NCBI GenBank assembly: GCA_943789165.1
Contig: CALSTB010000005.1
Location: 465,001-529,000 of the forward strand
DNA length: 64,000 nt
From: an uncultured Bacteroidia bacterium
Lineage (GTDB): Bacteria; Bacteroidota; Bacteroidia; NS11-12g; UBA9320
Reading direction: 5' to 3'
The notes below the pieces were generated by a model. It was not told the DNA's origin and made no database searches. It saw only the letters and a program-made list of their open reading frames with translations. Both the position numbers and the translations under genes were made by a program. Of this stretch, positions 53,796 through 62,561 are shown piece after piece. The first letter of the stretch is position 1. Each line of letters opens with the position of its first letter.

Positions 53796-56167
53796 ACTTT
53801 CCTGTCGACATAGAGGATAAACTAGGATTTAGTGAAATAAGGTCTCTTATCACCGAGGGTTGTAGGAGCGTAGGAGGAAAGGACATTGTTCAGAAGCTTA
53901 AGTTTTCCAGTAATTATAAGGTGGTAGATATTTGGCTGACGCAAACAGGTGAATATCAGTCATTGTTGAGTTCAGGTCAAACGCCATCGATCACTGAGAT
54001 TGATGTAAGGCCTTTTCTTACTAAACTCTCTGAAAAACATTCTGTGCTTCAGGCTAACGAATTAGTAGATATACGTCTGCTTTGTATTGAAATTCAAGAG
54101 TTGTTGAGTTTCTTTTCATCGAAACAAACCTCACATAAACAGTTATGTGCGTTGCTTCAAAATTTGGAAGATCCCTCAAATCTCATTTCGGATATATCAC
54201 AAGCCTTTAATGATTTTGGTGAATGGAGACGAGATGCTAGCAAAAAGCTGTCGATATTGTTGGATGAAATTGATTCCAACCAAAAAGAAGCGTACAGCAT
54301 CATAAAACGTATTTACAACCAGGCATCTGAGAAAAAATGGACAGCAGAGACGGAAGTCACGGTTAAAGATGGTCGGTTAGTCATACCCATATTTGCAGAG
54401 CATAAGCGTAAGCTAAAAGGCATAATGCACGATGAATCTGGAGGAGGTAAAATCTTATACATTGAGCCAATCGAAGTCTTAGAAGCATCGAATAGACAAA
54501 AAGAACTTGAATTAGAGCGTGACCGTGAGATGTTAAGGATCTTAAAAGACTTAACGAAACAAGCGAGGTTGCACTTGACTGATTTAAAGGGATTTGCACA
54601 ACAAATGGCCATTTTTGATTTCATCAGATCAAAAGCGAGTCTTGCTATAAAGCTAGAGGCCAACTTACCAATAGTGACCAAATCATCGGATTGTGACATT
54701 AAGAAAATGTACCATCCTTTATTAGTACTGACCAATAAATCGCGAAAGAAGGCTACCATACCGATGGACATTTCTTTACATGATGAGCAACGACTTATTG
54801 TCATAAGTGGTCCGAACGCTGGAGGAAAGTCTGTTACAATCAAGACGCTAGTCTTAAACCAATACATGTTACAGTGTGGCATCCTGCCATGTGCAGACCC
54901 AGCATCAGAATTTGGGTTTTACAAGCAAATTTTCGTCGATATCGGTGATAACCAGTCGATTGAAAATGATTTAAGCTCGTATAGCAGTCACTTGACTGCT
55001 ATGAAATACTTTTTGGAGAAGGCCACTCCAAGCACCTTGTTGGTAATCGATGAGATAGGTAGTGGCACAGACCCGAATTTTGGAGGTGCGATGGCTGAAG
55101 CGATATTGATACACTTGAACAAGAAGAAACCGAGAGGGGCTGTAACTACGCATTTTGGAAATGTTAAAAGCTTGGCTAAAAGCGGTGAAGGTTTTGTCAA
55201 TGCATCGATGCTGTACGACACCAAACATCTAAAACCACTATACAAATTTGAAATCGGTAAACCTGGAAGCTCATTTGCTTTGGAAGTTGCACAAAACATT
55301 GGCTTACCTGATTTTATCATCAAGCAAGCGAGAAAGCGGTCGAACATTAAACAGCAACGGACCGATGAGTTGCTGGCAACATTGGAGAATGAACGGAAGG
55401 AAATTCAAGAACGGTTGGATAAAAATGGTGAGACCGAGGCCCATTTGAATTCTTTGAAGTCGGATTACGAACTTTTAAAGAAAGAAATAGCAGCCAGTAA
55501 ATTAGAGATCATATCTGACGCGAAGCAACAGGCGATTCAGTTAATTGGGGATGCGAATGCTGAGATTGAGCGAACTATTAAGTCCATTAAGGAAAGTGGC
55601 GCTGACAAGCACAAAACGAAGAGAGCGCGTACGAGCTTAGAGAGAAAGAAAGGGAAGATAGAGGGGAAGGAAGTAAAAGTTGAAGTTGAAGCTGAAGTTG
55701 AAGTTGAAGTTGAAAAAAAGCAACCTATAGTAGTTGGGACTCATGTGAAGATACCAAATTCCTCAAGTGTAGGAGAGGTAGTCCAAATTCGCAAAAATAA
55801 CGCGGTCGTAGTGGCAGGTATTATCAAGTCGACCTACGAAATTGTGGACTTAATTCCAGTTAAGTCGAATAAGAAAGCTTCAAAGTCAAAGGTGGACGTT
55901 GGTTTTATGAAGCGTCAAGAGCAATTCGCTATGGAGAAAGACGTGCGTGGCATGCGGGCGGATGAAGCCTTAAAAGAAATTGATCGCTGGATTGATGATG
56001 CAATGATTATAGGAGCCAATAACTTGCGCTTGATTCATGGCAAAGGCGATGGCATTTTGAAAAAGATAATTCGCGACTATTACCACAACAAGTCATTTGT
56101 GAAACGAATCTCTTACGAGGATGTGCGCATGGGAGGAGAAGGAGTCAGTTTAATTGAGTTAGCGTGA
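53792..56167 (+). CDS. mutS2: Endonuclease MutS2
   Basis: MutS-family ATPase with a C-terminal nuclease-like domain, implicated in suppressing recombination and in rescuing stalled ribosomes in other bacteria. The core and lever helices occupy residues 1-300. The ATPase domain has ISGPNAGGKSVTIKT (Walker A, about residue 345), LLVIDEIGSGTDPNFGGAMA (Walker B/signature) and VTTHFGNVKSLA. A long helical and Lys/Glu-rich part leads to the Smr domain (DVRGMRADEALKEIDRWIDD, LIHGKGDGILKKIIRDY). The linker contains a Val-Glu repeat. It has 791 residues. Confidence 0.95.
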   Translation: MNFPVDIEDKLGFSEIRSLITEGCRSVGGKDIVQKLKFSSNYKVVDIWLTQTGEYQSLLSSGQTPSITEIDVRPFLTKLSEKHSVLQANELVDIRLLCIEIQELLSFFSSKQTSHKQLCALLQNLEDPSNLISDISQAFNDFGEWRRDASKKLSILLDEIDSNQKEAYSIIKRIYNQASEKKWTAETEVTVKDGRLVIPIFAEHKRKLKGIMHDESGGGKILYIEPIEVLEASNRQKELELERDREMLRILKDLTKQARLHLTDLKGFAQQMAIFDFIRSKASLAIKLEANLPIVTKSSDCDIKKMYHPLLVLTNKSRKKATIPMDISLHDEQRLIVISGPNAGGKSVTIKTLVLNQYMLQCGILPCADPASEFGFYKQIFVDIGDNQSIENDLSSYSSHLTAMKYFLEKATPSTLLVIDEIGSGTDPNFGGAMAEAILIHLNKKKPRGAVTTHFGNVKSLAKSGEGFVNASMLYDTKHLKPLYKFEIGKPGSSFALEVAQNIGLPDFIIKQARKRSNIKQQRTDELLATLENERKEIQERLDKNGETEAHLNSLKSDYELLKKEIAASKLEIISDAKQQAIQLIGDANAEIERTIKSIKESGADKHKTKRARTSLERKKGKIEGKEVKVEVEAEVEVEVEKKQPIVVGTHVKIPNSSSVGEVVQIRKNNAVVVAGIIKSTYEIVDLIPVKSNKKASKSKVDVGFMKRQEQFAMEKDVRGMRADEALKEIDRWIDDAMIIGANNLRLIHGKGDGILKKIIRDYYHNKSFVKRISYEDVRMGGEGVSLIELA
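55679..55714 (+). repeat. GTTGAA hexamer array inside mutS2
   Basis: Six consecutive units of gttgaa (one reads gctgaa) encode VEVEAEVEVEVE between the ATPase and Smr domains. The same hexamer makes up part of the intergenic modular repeats (4418-4450, 11941-11975 and, inverted, 21230-21262). The array is a multiple of three, so the reading frame is kept. Confidence 0.85.
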
Positions 56168-56556
56168 AAGACATTTATAAGATAGGAGATAAGAAAGTCT
56201 ATCGACATACGGTGGATGAAACAGATGTTGCGGAGTTTGAGTCTGGGATGGTACATCCGTTTTACGCTACTTTCGCGCTAGGGAGGGACGCAGAATGGTC
56301 CGGCCGATTGTTTGTGCTAGACCTGTTGGAGGAGGACGAAGAGGGCATAGGTACCTTTTTAAACGTCAAACATGTGTCGCCAGCTTTGGTGGGTCAGAGT
56401 GTTGAGTTTGTCGCGACAATAATTGAAAAGAATGGAGCTAAAATGGCATGTTCATTTGAAGCGAAAGTGGGAGAGAGGTTAATAGCGACTGGAAGTACAG
56501 GTCAAATGATTTTGAAGAAATCACAAGTTGCTAAAATTGAAGAGAAAGCAAAGTGA
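56164..56556 (+). CDS. Hotdog-fold thioesterase-like protein
   Basis: A 130-residue protein with a hotdog-like pattern: HTVDETDVAEFESGMVHPFY with the probable catalytic Asp/Glu region, then LNVKHVSPALVGQSVEFVAT and FEAKVGERLIATGSTGQMIL. The stretch HVSPALVGQ recalls FlK-type and other acyl-CoA thioesterases. GTG start overlapping the mutS2 end by four bases; its end overlaps smpB by four. The substrate is unknown; the call is by motif. Confidence 0.72.
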   Translation: MKDIYKIGDKKVYRHTVDETDVAEFESGMVHPFYATFALGRDAEWSGRLFVLDLLEEDEEGIGTFLNVKHVSPALVGQSVEFVATIIEKNGAKMACSFEAKVGERLIATGSTGQMILKKSQVAKIEEKAK

Positions 56557-57005
56557 GTAAGAAGGTAAAGGAGATACGGATAAAAAACCGAAAGGCATAT
56601 TTTGAATATGCTATAGAATTAGAGATGGACGCGGGATTGGTATTGACGGGCCCTGAGGTAAAGTCTGTTAGAGACGGCAAAGCTTCTATTTCTGAGGCGT
56701 ATTGCTTTTTAACCGAATCAGGCATTAAGATAAAAGGCATGCACATCGCAGAGTTTAAAAATGCGGGGTATGTCGAGCAACAACCAACACGCGAGCGTGA
56801 TTTGTTGTTGAACAAGACCGAGTTGAAGAAACTCAGATTAAAAATGAAAGACCAAGGGTATACGATAGTCCCAATAGAACTCTTTTTTGCCGACAGTGGC
56901 TATGCTAAACTAAAAATTGGATTGGGTCGCGGTAAGAAAAACTACGACAAGCGACAGGATATTAAGTCGAAAGATGTGAAGAGGGAGATTGACCGCTTTC
57001 GCTAA
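56553..57005 (+). CDS. smpB: SsrA-binding protein SmpB
   Basis: Binds tmRNA and brings it to stalled ribosomes. Motifs are KNRKAYFEYAIE, DAGLVLTGPEVKSVRDGKAS, GMHIAEFKNAGYVEQ, RERDLLLNKTELKKLRLKMK and LKIGLGRGKKNYDKRQDIKS. It has 150 residues. GTG start with four-base overlap with the hotdog gene. The last codons (gac cgc ttt cgc taa) are the first unit of a tandem repeat that continues downstream. The tmRNA gene is not in the window. Confidence 0.95.
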   Translation: MSKKVKEIRIKNRKAYFEYAIELEMDAGLVLTGPEVKSVRDGKASISEAYCFLTESGIKIKGMHIAEFKNAGYVEQQPTRERDLLLNKTELKKLRLKMKDQGYTIVPIELFFADSGYAKLKIGLGRGKKNYDKRQDIKSKDVKREIDRFR

Positions 57006-57096
57006 AGCTTCAGCGGTCGATGATCGCTTTCGCTAAAGCTTCAGCAGTCGATGATCGCTTTCGCTAAAGCTTCAGTGTTAGATGAACGCTTTCGCT
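56994..57096 (+). repeat. 31-bp tandem repeat seeded on the smpB stop codon
   Basis: Units of 31 bp begin at 56994, 57025 and 57056 with cgctttcgctaaagcttcag, followed by a partial fourth unit at 57087. The first unit includes the final codons and TAA of smpB. The first unit also forms an inverted pair gaccgct / agcggtc. No T-run follows, so a terminator is not obvious. Confidence 0.88.
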
Positions 57097-57192
57097 GATT
57101 GGGTTATTAGTTTTTTGGGTTTCTAGGTTCTTGAGTCGCTGGGAGACAATCACAAATGCTGGGGAGGTAAATCAATTAAGCTTATTAGATTA

Positions 57193-57564
57193 GTGTTATT
57201 CTTACAAGTGCGAAATTTTAGAGAACTTAATATATGGAACGATTCCATTCACTATACGATTGAGTTGTATAAAGCACTTGAGGGATTACCAGCATTTGAG
57301 AGATATGGTTTACGCAGTCAAATGACGAGGGCTTCTGTGTCGATTCCGTCTAATATCGCAGAGGGGTGTCGTGGCTCGATAAAAGAGCACATACACTATC
57401 TAAATATTGCTTTAGGTTCTTCATTTGAACTGGAATCTCAATTGGTTATCGTTGACCGAACAAAGATGCTAGAATCAAGTATCTGTCAAGATTTGATTAT
57501 TAGATTGAACAGTTTACAAAAGCAAATCAATGCATACCGTACTTATATTTCATCATTGCAATAG
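57193..57564 (+). CDS. Four-helix bundle protein (23S rRNA intervening-sequence protein family)
   Basis: A protein of 123 residues with the family pattern RNFRELNIWNDSIHYTIELY, YGLRSQMTRASVSIPSNIAE, GCRGSIKEHIHYLNIALGSS and FELESQLVI. Such proteins were first found encoded inside 23S rRNA intervening sequences but are mostly free-standing in Bacteroidota, often near variable regions. No ATG is available; GTG 57193 (or GTG 57208) is the likely start. It is flanked by tandem repeats on both sides. Function unknown. Confidence 0.85.
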   Translation: MLFLQVRNFRELNIWNDSIHYTIELYKALEGLPAFERYGLRSQMTRASVSIPSNIAEGCRGSIKEHIHYLNIALGSSFELESQLVIVDRTKMLESSICQDLIIRLNSLQKQINAYRTYISSLQ

Positions 57565-57587
57565 GTATTTAGAAATGCGCTATTTTT

Positions 57588-57635
57588 CACCTAAACACCT
57601 AAACACCTAAACACCTAAACACCTAAACACCTAAA
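57588..57635 (+). repeat. 8-bp tandem repeat (cacctaaa) x6 at the GT4 gene stop
   Basis: Six perfect copies of cacctaaa. On the minus strand this is tttaggtg repeated; the stop codon and last codons of the glycosyltransferase (tta ggt gtt tag) form its right-hand end. The rest is non-coding. Confidence 0.92.
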
Positions 57636-58666
57636 ACAATCTTGGCCCACTTATCCAAAACGGCATCACTATCCCAATGCGCCAAAGCCCACTGTTTACC
57701 ACGCAAGCCCATAGTAATTGCCTCCTGACTTTCGTTAATGCACCATTGGAGTCCGGTCAATAATTGATTTTCGTCCTCAGGGTCAATGAGATATACTTGC
57801 TCTTTGTGGTTGAATAATAAGGAAATGTCAGAGGATTTACTGGTGATGATGGGTCTTCCTGTTAAGAAATACTCCGTTAGTTTAGAAGGGAATCCATAAT
57901 CTGAGTAACTGTGTTTATTCCGAATGGCGATTAAAACAGCGTTTTGCTGTAAGGATTCCACGATTTCTCCTTGCTGTAGGAAGCCGTGCTGCTTGATTCC
58001 TTTAACGCTCAACACTTCTGTGTTTATAGCCTTTCCATATAGGTTTAGCTCAACTTCAATGGACAGGATGGCTTTTAACTTTTGAAAGGCTGAAATCAGC
58101 GTAAGCAAGTCGTCTTTTTGACCAAAAGAACCAAGGTAACCGATTTTAAGTGGGGGAGTAGAATCCGAATCTGGTATATTAACGATTTCATGACCACGGT
58201 GAACAAAGGCGCCGACCAGACCAATCTTCTCTACTTTGTTTGTATAATGGTCAAACAGCTTCTGGGAAATTACCACCAATGAGTTTGCAAAAAATGGGAA
58301 AAGCTTTTCGTCAAATGCGTATAACAAACTATTGAACCTATCTTTCCAATGTTCGGAGGGTTTGATAGAATCTAATTCTGTTTTCTCAACGACCACCCTA
58401 ATACCTCGTAGTCGGCAAAGCATATACATGGGCACTGAGAGAGCATTTGGAGAATAAAAGTACGCTACTTTATAGTTCTGAGATTTTGTTAGGTGGAGGT
58501 AGTGTCGCCAATAGGGCGTTCGTTTGCGTACAGATGACTTAACAAAACGAAAGCAAGGATTTAGGCCTTGCTTTCTTAAATATGATATGTATGATGTGAT
58601 TCTTGGGTTAGACTGATCTGATACTACGTCATGATGGAAAAATATCAAGACGTCGTTAGTCATCAT
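57623..58666 (-). CDS. GT4-like glycosyltransferase
   Basis: Retaining GT-B glycosyltransferase for surface polysaccharide assembly. The N-terminal half has YSPNALSVPMYMLCRLRGIR and VVVEKTELDSI. The C-terminal donor half has PPLKIGYLGSFGQKDDLLTL, GFLQQGEIVESLQQNAVLIA and DYGFPSKLTEYFLTGRPIIT, corresponding to the E-x7-E region (here with Lys-Leu-Thr-Glu). It has 347 residues. The start overlaps the oxidoreductase gene by four bases (ATGA). The sugar and acceptor are unknown. It is the last gene of the minus-strand cluster. Confidence 0.82.
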   Translation of the reverse strand: MMTNDVLIFFHHDVVSDQSNPRITSYISYLRKQGLNPCFRFVKSSVRKRTPYWRHYLHLTKSQNYKVAYFYSPNALSVPMYMLCRLRGIRVVVEKTELDSIKPSEHWKDRFNSLLYAFDEKLFPFFANSLVVISQKLFDHYTNKVEKIGLVGAFVHRGHEIVNIPDSDSTPPLKIGYLGSFGQKDDLLTLISAFQKLKAILSIEVELNLYGKAINTEVLSVKGIKQHGFLQQGEIVESLQQNAVLIAIRNKHSYSDYGFPSKLTEYFLTGRPIITSKSSDISLLFNHKEQVYLIDPEDENQLLTGLQWCINESQEAITMGLRGKQWALAHWDSDAVLDKWAKIVLGV

Positions 58667-59676
58667 TCAGCAGCAGCATAAATGCGTTCAATAATATCAA
58701 CCACTTTCAGTCCCTCAAGAGCATTAGCAGTAATTGAGTCATTGCCTTTAAGCGTATTGACCACGTTCTCAATAACGTAATGATGGTTGGCTGCTGAACC
58801 TTTAAACGGGCCATAGTCGTTTGGTGGGTTGGTAGGCGGAAGTACTGGCATGTTGTAGTCTTGTATATGACAGTATTCAATCTCATTCATGTATTGCCCA
58901 CCTATTTTAAAACTACCTTTAGAACCGACTACGGTAATTGATGATTCCATGTTGGTGTCCCAAACGCTAGTTGAAAAGTTAATGCACCCTAAACCACCAT
59001 TGATAAACTCAAAGATTGAATTGCCACTGTCTACAAATTCTGTGGAGTCTTCGTGATTAAAGTTTTGAAGGTTCGTTTTAATGTTTTTTACGTCGCCAAA
59101 AACCCAAAACATGATGTCGATAAAGTGACTAAATTGGGTGTACAATACCCCACCATCAAGGTTTTTGGAGCCTTTCCATCCACCTTTTTTATAGTACCGG
59201 TCATCACGATTCCAATAGCAATTCACTTGTACCATGTAGATATCGCCTACTGTACAATTTGTAACCACTTCTTTAAGCCACTTACTTGGCGGACTATATC
59301 TGTTTTGCTTTACAACAAAGACTTGTTTGTTTACATTAAGTGCTTTAAAAACAACAGATTCACATTCAATACGATTTAGCCCCATTGGCTTTTCAATTAT
59401 GACGTGATAATCATTGTCCAGTGCCAATTTCGCTAATTCAACGTGATTCCCGTTAGGTGCAGAAACGGTTACTACGTCCGCATCAATTCCGGCTGATACA
59501 AAGTCTTGCAGTGAATTGAAAAATGGAGTTGAAGTTGGATATAGTTTATGGTTTTGAGCCTCTGCATTGGTATCAATTATGGCAACTACTTCCGTATCAG
59601 GATACCCATCTACAATCGTTGTATGTCTTGAACCAATATGGCCAAAGCCACATATCGCAAATTTTATTTTTGTCAT
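58663..59676 (-). CDS. Gfo/Idh/MocA-family oxidoreductase, WlbA/WbpB-like
   Basis: NAD-dependent sugar dehydrogenase. The Rossmann start is FAICGFGHIGSRHTTIV; the active-site region is IIEKPMGLNRIE, and the substrate part has VVKQNRYSPPSKWLKE, NCYWNRDDRYYKKGGWKGSK and DGGVLYTQFSHFIDIMFWVF. This arrangement matches UDP-N-acetylglucosaminuronate 3-dehydrogenases (WlbA/WbpB), so a role in making a diacetamido or 3-amino sugar is likely. No aminotransferase or acetyltransferase is seen in the window. Four-base overlaps on both sides. Confidence 0.8.
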   Translation of the reverse strand: MTKIKFAICGFGHIGSRHTTIVDGYPDTEVVAIIDTNAEAQNHKLYPTSTPFFNSLQDFVSAGIDADVVTVSAPNGNHVELAKLALDNDYHVIIEKPMGLNRIECESVVFKALNVNKQVFVVKQNRYSPPSKWLKEVVTNCTVGDIYMVQVNCYWNRDDRYYKKGGWKGSKNLDGGVLYTQFSHFIDIMFWVFGDVKNIKTNLQNFNHEDSTEFVDSGNSIFEFINGGLGCINFSTSVWDTNMESSITVVGSKGSFKIGGQYMNEIEYCHIQDYNMPVLPPTNPPNDYGPFKGSAANHHYVIENVVNTLKGNDSITANALEGLKVVDIIERIYAAAE

Positions 59677-60698
59677 TCGTTGTTTGTTCTAAGTTGTAAA
59701 GTGCCCATTTGTTTCTTACCCACTACGAATACAATACTAAGTAACACAAGGGTAATTACGAAAACCTGATTAATTGCTTCAAAGTAATAGACATACAATG
59801 CATTTATGATTGCTTGCAAAAATGCGTACAAAAAAGCAACTTGTAAATGTTGTATCCCTTTTACGTGAACCAAGTCTTGATAGAAATGTGATCGGTGTGC
59901 TTTGAAAATATTTTCCTTACGGATTAATCGGATAATAATTGTGCCTACACTATCGACTCCATAAACGAGAAGTAAAACCAAAACATCCCAACGTTGAAAT
60001 CTGTATCCATTCCAAACAAGTAAGATACAAACAAATAAGCCTATTGAGACGCTGCCAGAATCACCTAAAAATGCAAGTGCCTTATTTCGATAATTGAATA
60101 TGCCAAAAGAGATTAAATAGGCTAACGTTATTAGAGCAGAAGTTTCTAACTGATAACTTAAAAGAAATTGTTGATCGTTTAGTAAGAGCAAGGTTATTGC
60201 TGATAGAAGTAAGACTGAGCTATAGAACCCAGTAATTCCGTTAATACCATCCATAAAATTATATGTGTTAATGACGCCAACAATAACCACTGTTAAAACG
60301 ACAAACCACCATATGTTTATGTTGACAGCTATCATTGGGAATAAACTAACGACAACGGATAAGGTGTATAGAGGGAGACGTACGTAAGATCTGAGATCTA
60401 TTCTATCATCTATAAATCCAGTAATACCAGCAATTAAAACGCCAGAGCCAATAAACATCGGACCTATATTTTGTAGGTCAATGAGCGGAGAAGTGACTGG
60501 TTTAGCATTCAGCCACGTAATTACAGAGAAAATACTAAATATAATTGGAAAAATGATTCCCATTCCTCGGACAGGTTGATGGGTATGTGAACTTCTTTCG
60601 TTAGGTGTATCTACGATTTGATTCTTTTGCGCCCATTTGTAGTATATGGTGCATCCGATGATGGATAGTATTAGATATAGGGTGAATTCTATAAGCAA
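59673..60698 (-). CDS. WecA/WbpL-like polyprenyl-phosphate glycosyl-1-phosphate transferase
   Basis: Membrane enzyme (MraY/WecA family) that starts polysaccharide synthesis by putting a sugar-phosphate on undecaprenyl phosphate. About ten membrane helices are predicted by eye. Motifs are VDTPNERSSHTHQPVRGMGI, GFIDDRIDLRSYVRLPLY with the Asp pair, INTYNFMDGINGITGFY (DGINGI) and ALAFLGDSGSVSIGLF. A HRSHFYQDLVH stretch near the end is the usual His-rich loop. It has 341 residues, with a 34-bp gap to the epimerase gene upstream. Confidence 0.88.
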   Translation of the reverse strand: MLIEFTLYLILSIIGCTIYYKWAQKNQIVDTPNERSSHTHQPVRGMGIIFPIIFSIFSVITWLNAKPVTSPLIDLQNIGPMFIGSGVLIAGITGFIDDRIDLRSYVRLPLYTLSVVVSLFPMIAVNINIWWFVVLTVVIVGVINTYNFMDGINGITGFYSSVLLLSAITLLLLNDQQFLLSYQLETSALITLAYLISFGIFNYRNKALAFLGDSGSVSIGLFVCILLVWNGYRFQRWDVLVLLLVYGVDSVGTIIIRLIRKENIFKAHRSHFYQDLVHVKGIQHLQVAFLYAFLQAIINALYVYYFEAINQVFVITLVLLSIVFVVGKKQMGTLQLRTNNE

Positions 60699-60732
60699 GT
60701 TTGGGGTGTTGGGTTATTAGGTATTTGGATGG

Positions 60733-61665
60733 TTAGGTGGTTAGGTTGTTGGATAACTTCTCAAAAGAACGCGGCAAATCTATCGCAGTATCATGCGGCA
60801 TTGTAGAAATCCCTAATGCTGTTTTAAGCTTACTAGTATCTACTTCGAGGCTTCCAAATATTTTATCTGTAAGGGCACTTAACCTTTTAGGGAGGATGCT
60901 TAATCCGAATTTTATTAGGCCATTTGGGATTGGAATGAATCGCACTTTGTGATTAGATCCAGAACCAATCGCATTCAAGATGTCGACAGTTGAAACGGGA
61001 GTGTCATCTGCAATGAAATAAACACCTGAAGGAATTGATTTCATTAAAAGCGATTTTATTGTGGAAGTTAGGTTGTGAACGGAAAGTACGGAACGTCTGT
61101 TGTCCCAGTTTTTAAAAGGAAACCAAATTCCTTTATGAATGAGTTTTTCAAGCGCATTTAAATTGCCTTTTTGTCCTGGACCATAAATGAGTACGGGGCG
61201 CAATACAATCTTATTAGCATATGCGTTTGATGACAGAATTGCTTGTTCAGCTGCCAGCTTTGACCGCCCATAAACGTTTTTAGCAGTCAATTTGGCATCT
61301 TCCGTAATTGACGTACTACTGGTAGAATCAACAACAGCTTTGACGCTACTTAGATAGATAAATGTCGAGACGTTCCACTTATCTAATTGTGTAATAAGCT
61401 TTTGTGTCAATCCAACATTGACGTTGAAATAATCAGATTCATCTCGTTGATTCTGTGTGTCATGTGCAAGACCCGCTAAGTGAATTACTGCCAAATACGA
61501 ATCACTTATCGTTTCTATTGTTTCCCAGGTGTATAAGTTCGAAATACCATAATTTTTTTTCGCTTTATACGATATAGCATGTAGCTCGTATTTGTCTTGT
61601 AGACATGCAACCACGTGGCTTCCAACAAATCCAGAGGCACCAGTTAGTAATATTTTGGGTTTGAT
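60733..61665 (-). CDS. NAD-dependent sugar epimerase/reductase (WbpV-like), start unclear
   Basis: Extended short-chain dehydrogenase acting on a UDP-sugar. The first GTG (61614) would omit the nucleotide-binding motif, which is encoded directly upstream in frame (LLTGASGFVGSHVVA, 61621-61650). Between that and the preceding in-frame stop there is no ATG, GTG or TTG, so I extend it to 61665 (ATC) without certainty. Further motifs: VIHLAGLAHDTQNQRDESDY, FIYLSSVKAV, YGRSKLAAEQAIL and LRPVLIYGPGQKG. It is paired with the WecA-like gene as WbpV is with WbpL in Pseudomonas O6; it may reduce a UDP-4-keto sugar to the WbpL substrate. Confidence 0.75.
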   Translation of the reverse strand: MKPKILLTGASGFVGSHVVACLQDKYELHAISYKAKKNYGISNLYTWETIETISDSYLAVIHLAGLAHDTQNQRDESDYFNVNVGLTQKLITQLDKWNVSTFIYLSSVKAVVDSTSSTSITEDAKLTAKNVYGRSKLAAEQAILSSNAYANKIVLRPVLIYGPGQKGNLNALEKLIHKGIWFPFKNWDNRRSVLSVHNLTSTIKSLLMKSIPSGVYFIADDTPVSTVDILNAIGSGSNHKVRFIPIPNGLIKFGLSILPKRLSALTDKIFGSLEVDTSKLKTALGISTMPHDTAIDLPRSFEKLSNNLTT

Positions 61666-61676
61666 AAATTGAAGAT

Positions 61677-62561
61677 TTAAAATACTTGACGATGTATGTG
61701 AAATTTTTTTGCGCTCTTTACTCGGAGGTCAACAAATTTAAAATCTCGAATGTATATAGTATTGTGATTACCAAAACTAGCTTGTTCGGTTAATTGTCTA
61801 TTAAACGGATCGTATGTGTAAGGTTTTAGACCATTTGACAATAGATTTTCGTGAATATCTTTTTCGTTATATCCAAACCTATTTCCAGAACCATTAAGTT
61901 CAATTATTATCGCTTTGCAATTTGGATTCTCAAGCATCTGTGGCATTCCTTTAAGAACATCAGTTTCGAAACCCTCAACATCAATTTTTATTAGTGTCGT
62001 TCTGTCTATGGTTGTGATTTCATCTAAAGGCTTGACTGCAATACTGACAGCGTTCTCAGTTTCTTTGTCCGTAACAATATGGTTCATTGTATCGAAGTTT
62101 GATGTAAATTTTAACCTAGATTCAATCGCTCCAATACCAATGTTATACATTTTACATCTGTTTTCGACTCCGTTTAGTTTCAAATTGGACTGTAACAACT
62201 GAAATGTTTGTAATATTGGTTCAAATGAAATTGTCTCTGCACCAACTTCACTTGCAGACAATATTGAATAAGAGCCAACATTTGCTCCAACATCTAAAAA
62301 TAAATCTTCCTCTCTCAAAAAATGCAATAAAAAAGCCATGTCATAGAATTCGTGCAGACCGCAATAAAAATTACCAGTTATGCCTGTCAATCCCTTTTTA
62401 CCATAAACAATACTGTTCTCTCCGAACTTAACTTTAATCAATTTATTTCGAACTAACCGGCAGTGTAATTGCCAATTAACAAATTTGAATAATCCGTAGA
62501 GTTTTTGGTCTTTGTTTAAAGGGTGGTTAACAATATGTTTTAAAACCTCAATTATATTCAT
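61677..62561 (-). CDS. FkbM-family methyltransferase
   Basis: SAM-dependent methyltransferase, probably methylating a sugar of the polysaccharide. Motif I is LFLDVGANVGSYSILSASEV, followed by ISFEPILQTFQLLQSNLKLN and the FkbM signature LIKIDVEGFETDVLKGM. It has 294 residues. It overlaps the GT2 start by four bases (ATGA), and its stop lies within the unclear start region of the epimerase. The O- or N-methyl position cannot be told. Confidence 0.87.
   Translation of the reverse strand: MNIIEVLKHIVNHPLNKDQKLYGLFKFVNWQLHCRLVRNKLIKVKFGENSIVYGKKGLTGITGNFYCGLHEFYDMAFLLHFLREEDLFLDVGANVGSYSILSASEVGAETISFEPILQTFQLLQSNLKLNGVENRCKMYNIGIGAIESRLKFTSNFDTMNHIVTDKETENAVSIAVKPLDEITTIDRTTLIKIDVEGFETDVLKGMPQMLENPNCKAIIIELNGSGNRFGYNEKDIHENLLSNGLKPYTYDPFNRQLTEQASFGNHNTIYIRDFKFVDLRVKSAKKFHIHRQVF

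Noticed and set aside
54313..54882. 189-residue minus-strand frame inside mutS2
   Set aside because: It lies opposite the conserved ATPase region of mutS2 and has a Cys/Ser-rich shadow composition.
56994..57096. Possible CRISPR array after smpB
   Set aside because: The 31-bp units are directly contiguous with no spacers, and no cas genes are in the window.
57193..57564. rRNA intervening sequence suggested by the four-helix-bundle protein
   Set aside because: No rRNA sequence surrounds the gene; the family is commonly free-standing.
57588..57635. Possible CRISPR or origin iterons
   Set aside because: An 8-bp unit without spacers is a microsatellite; no replication initiator gene is adjacent.
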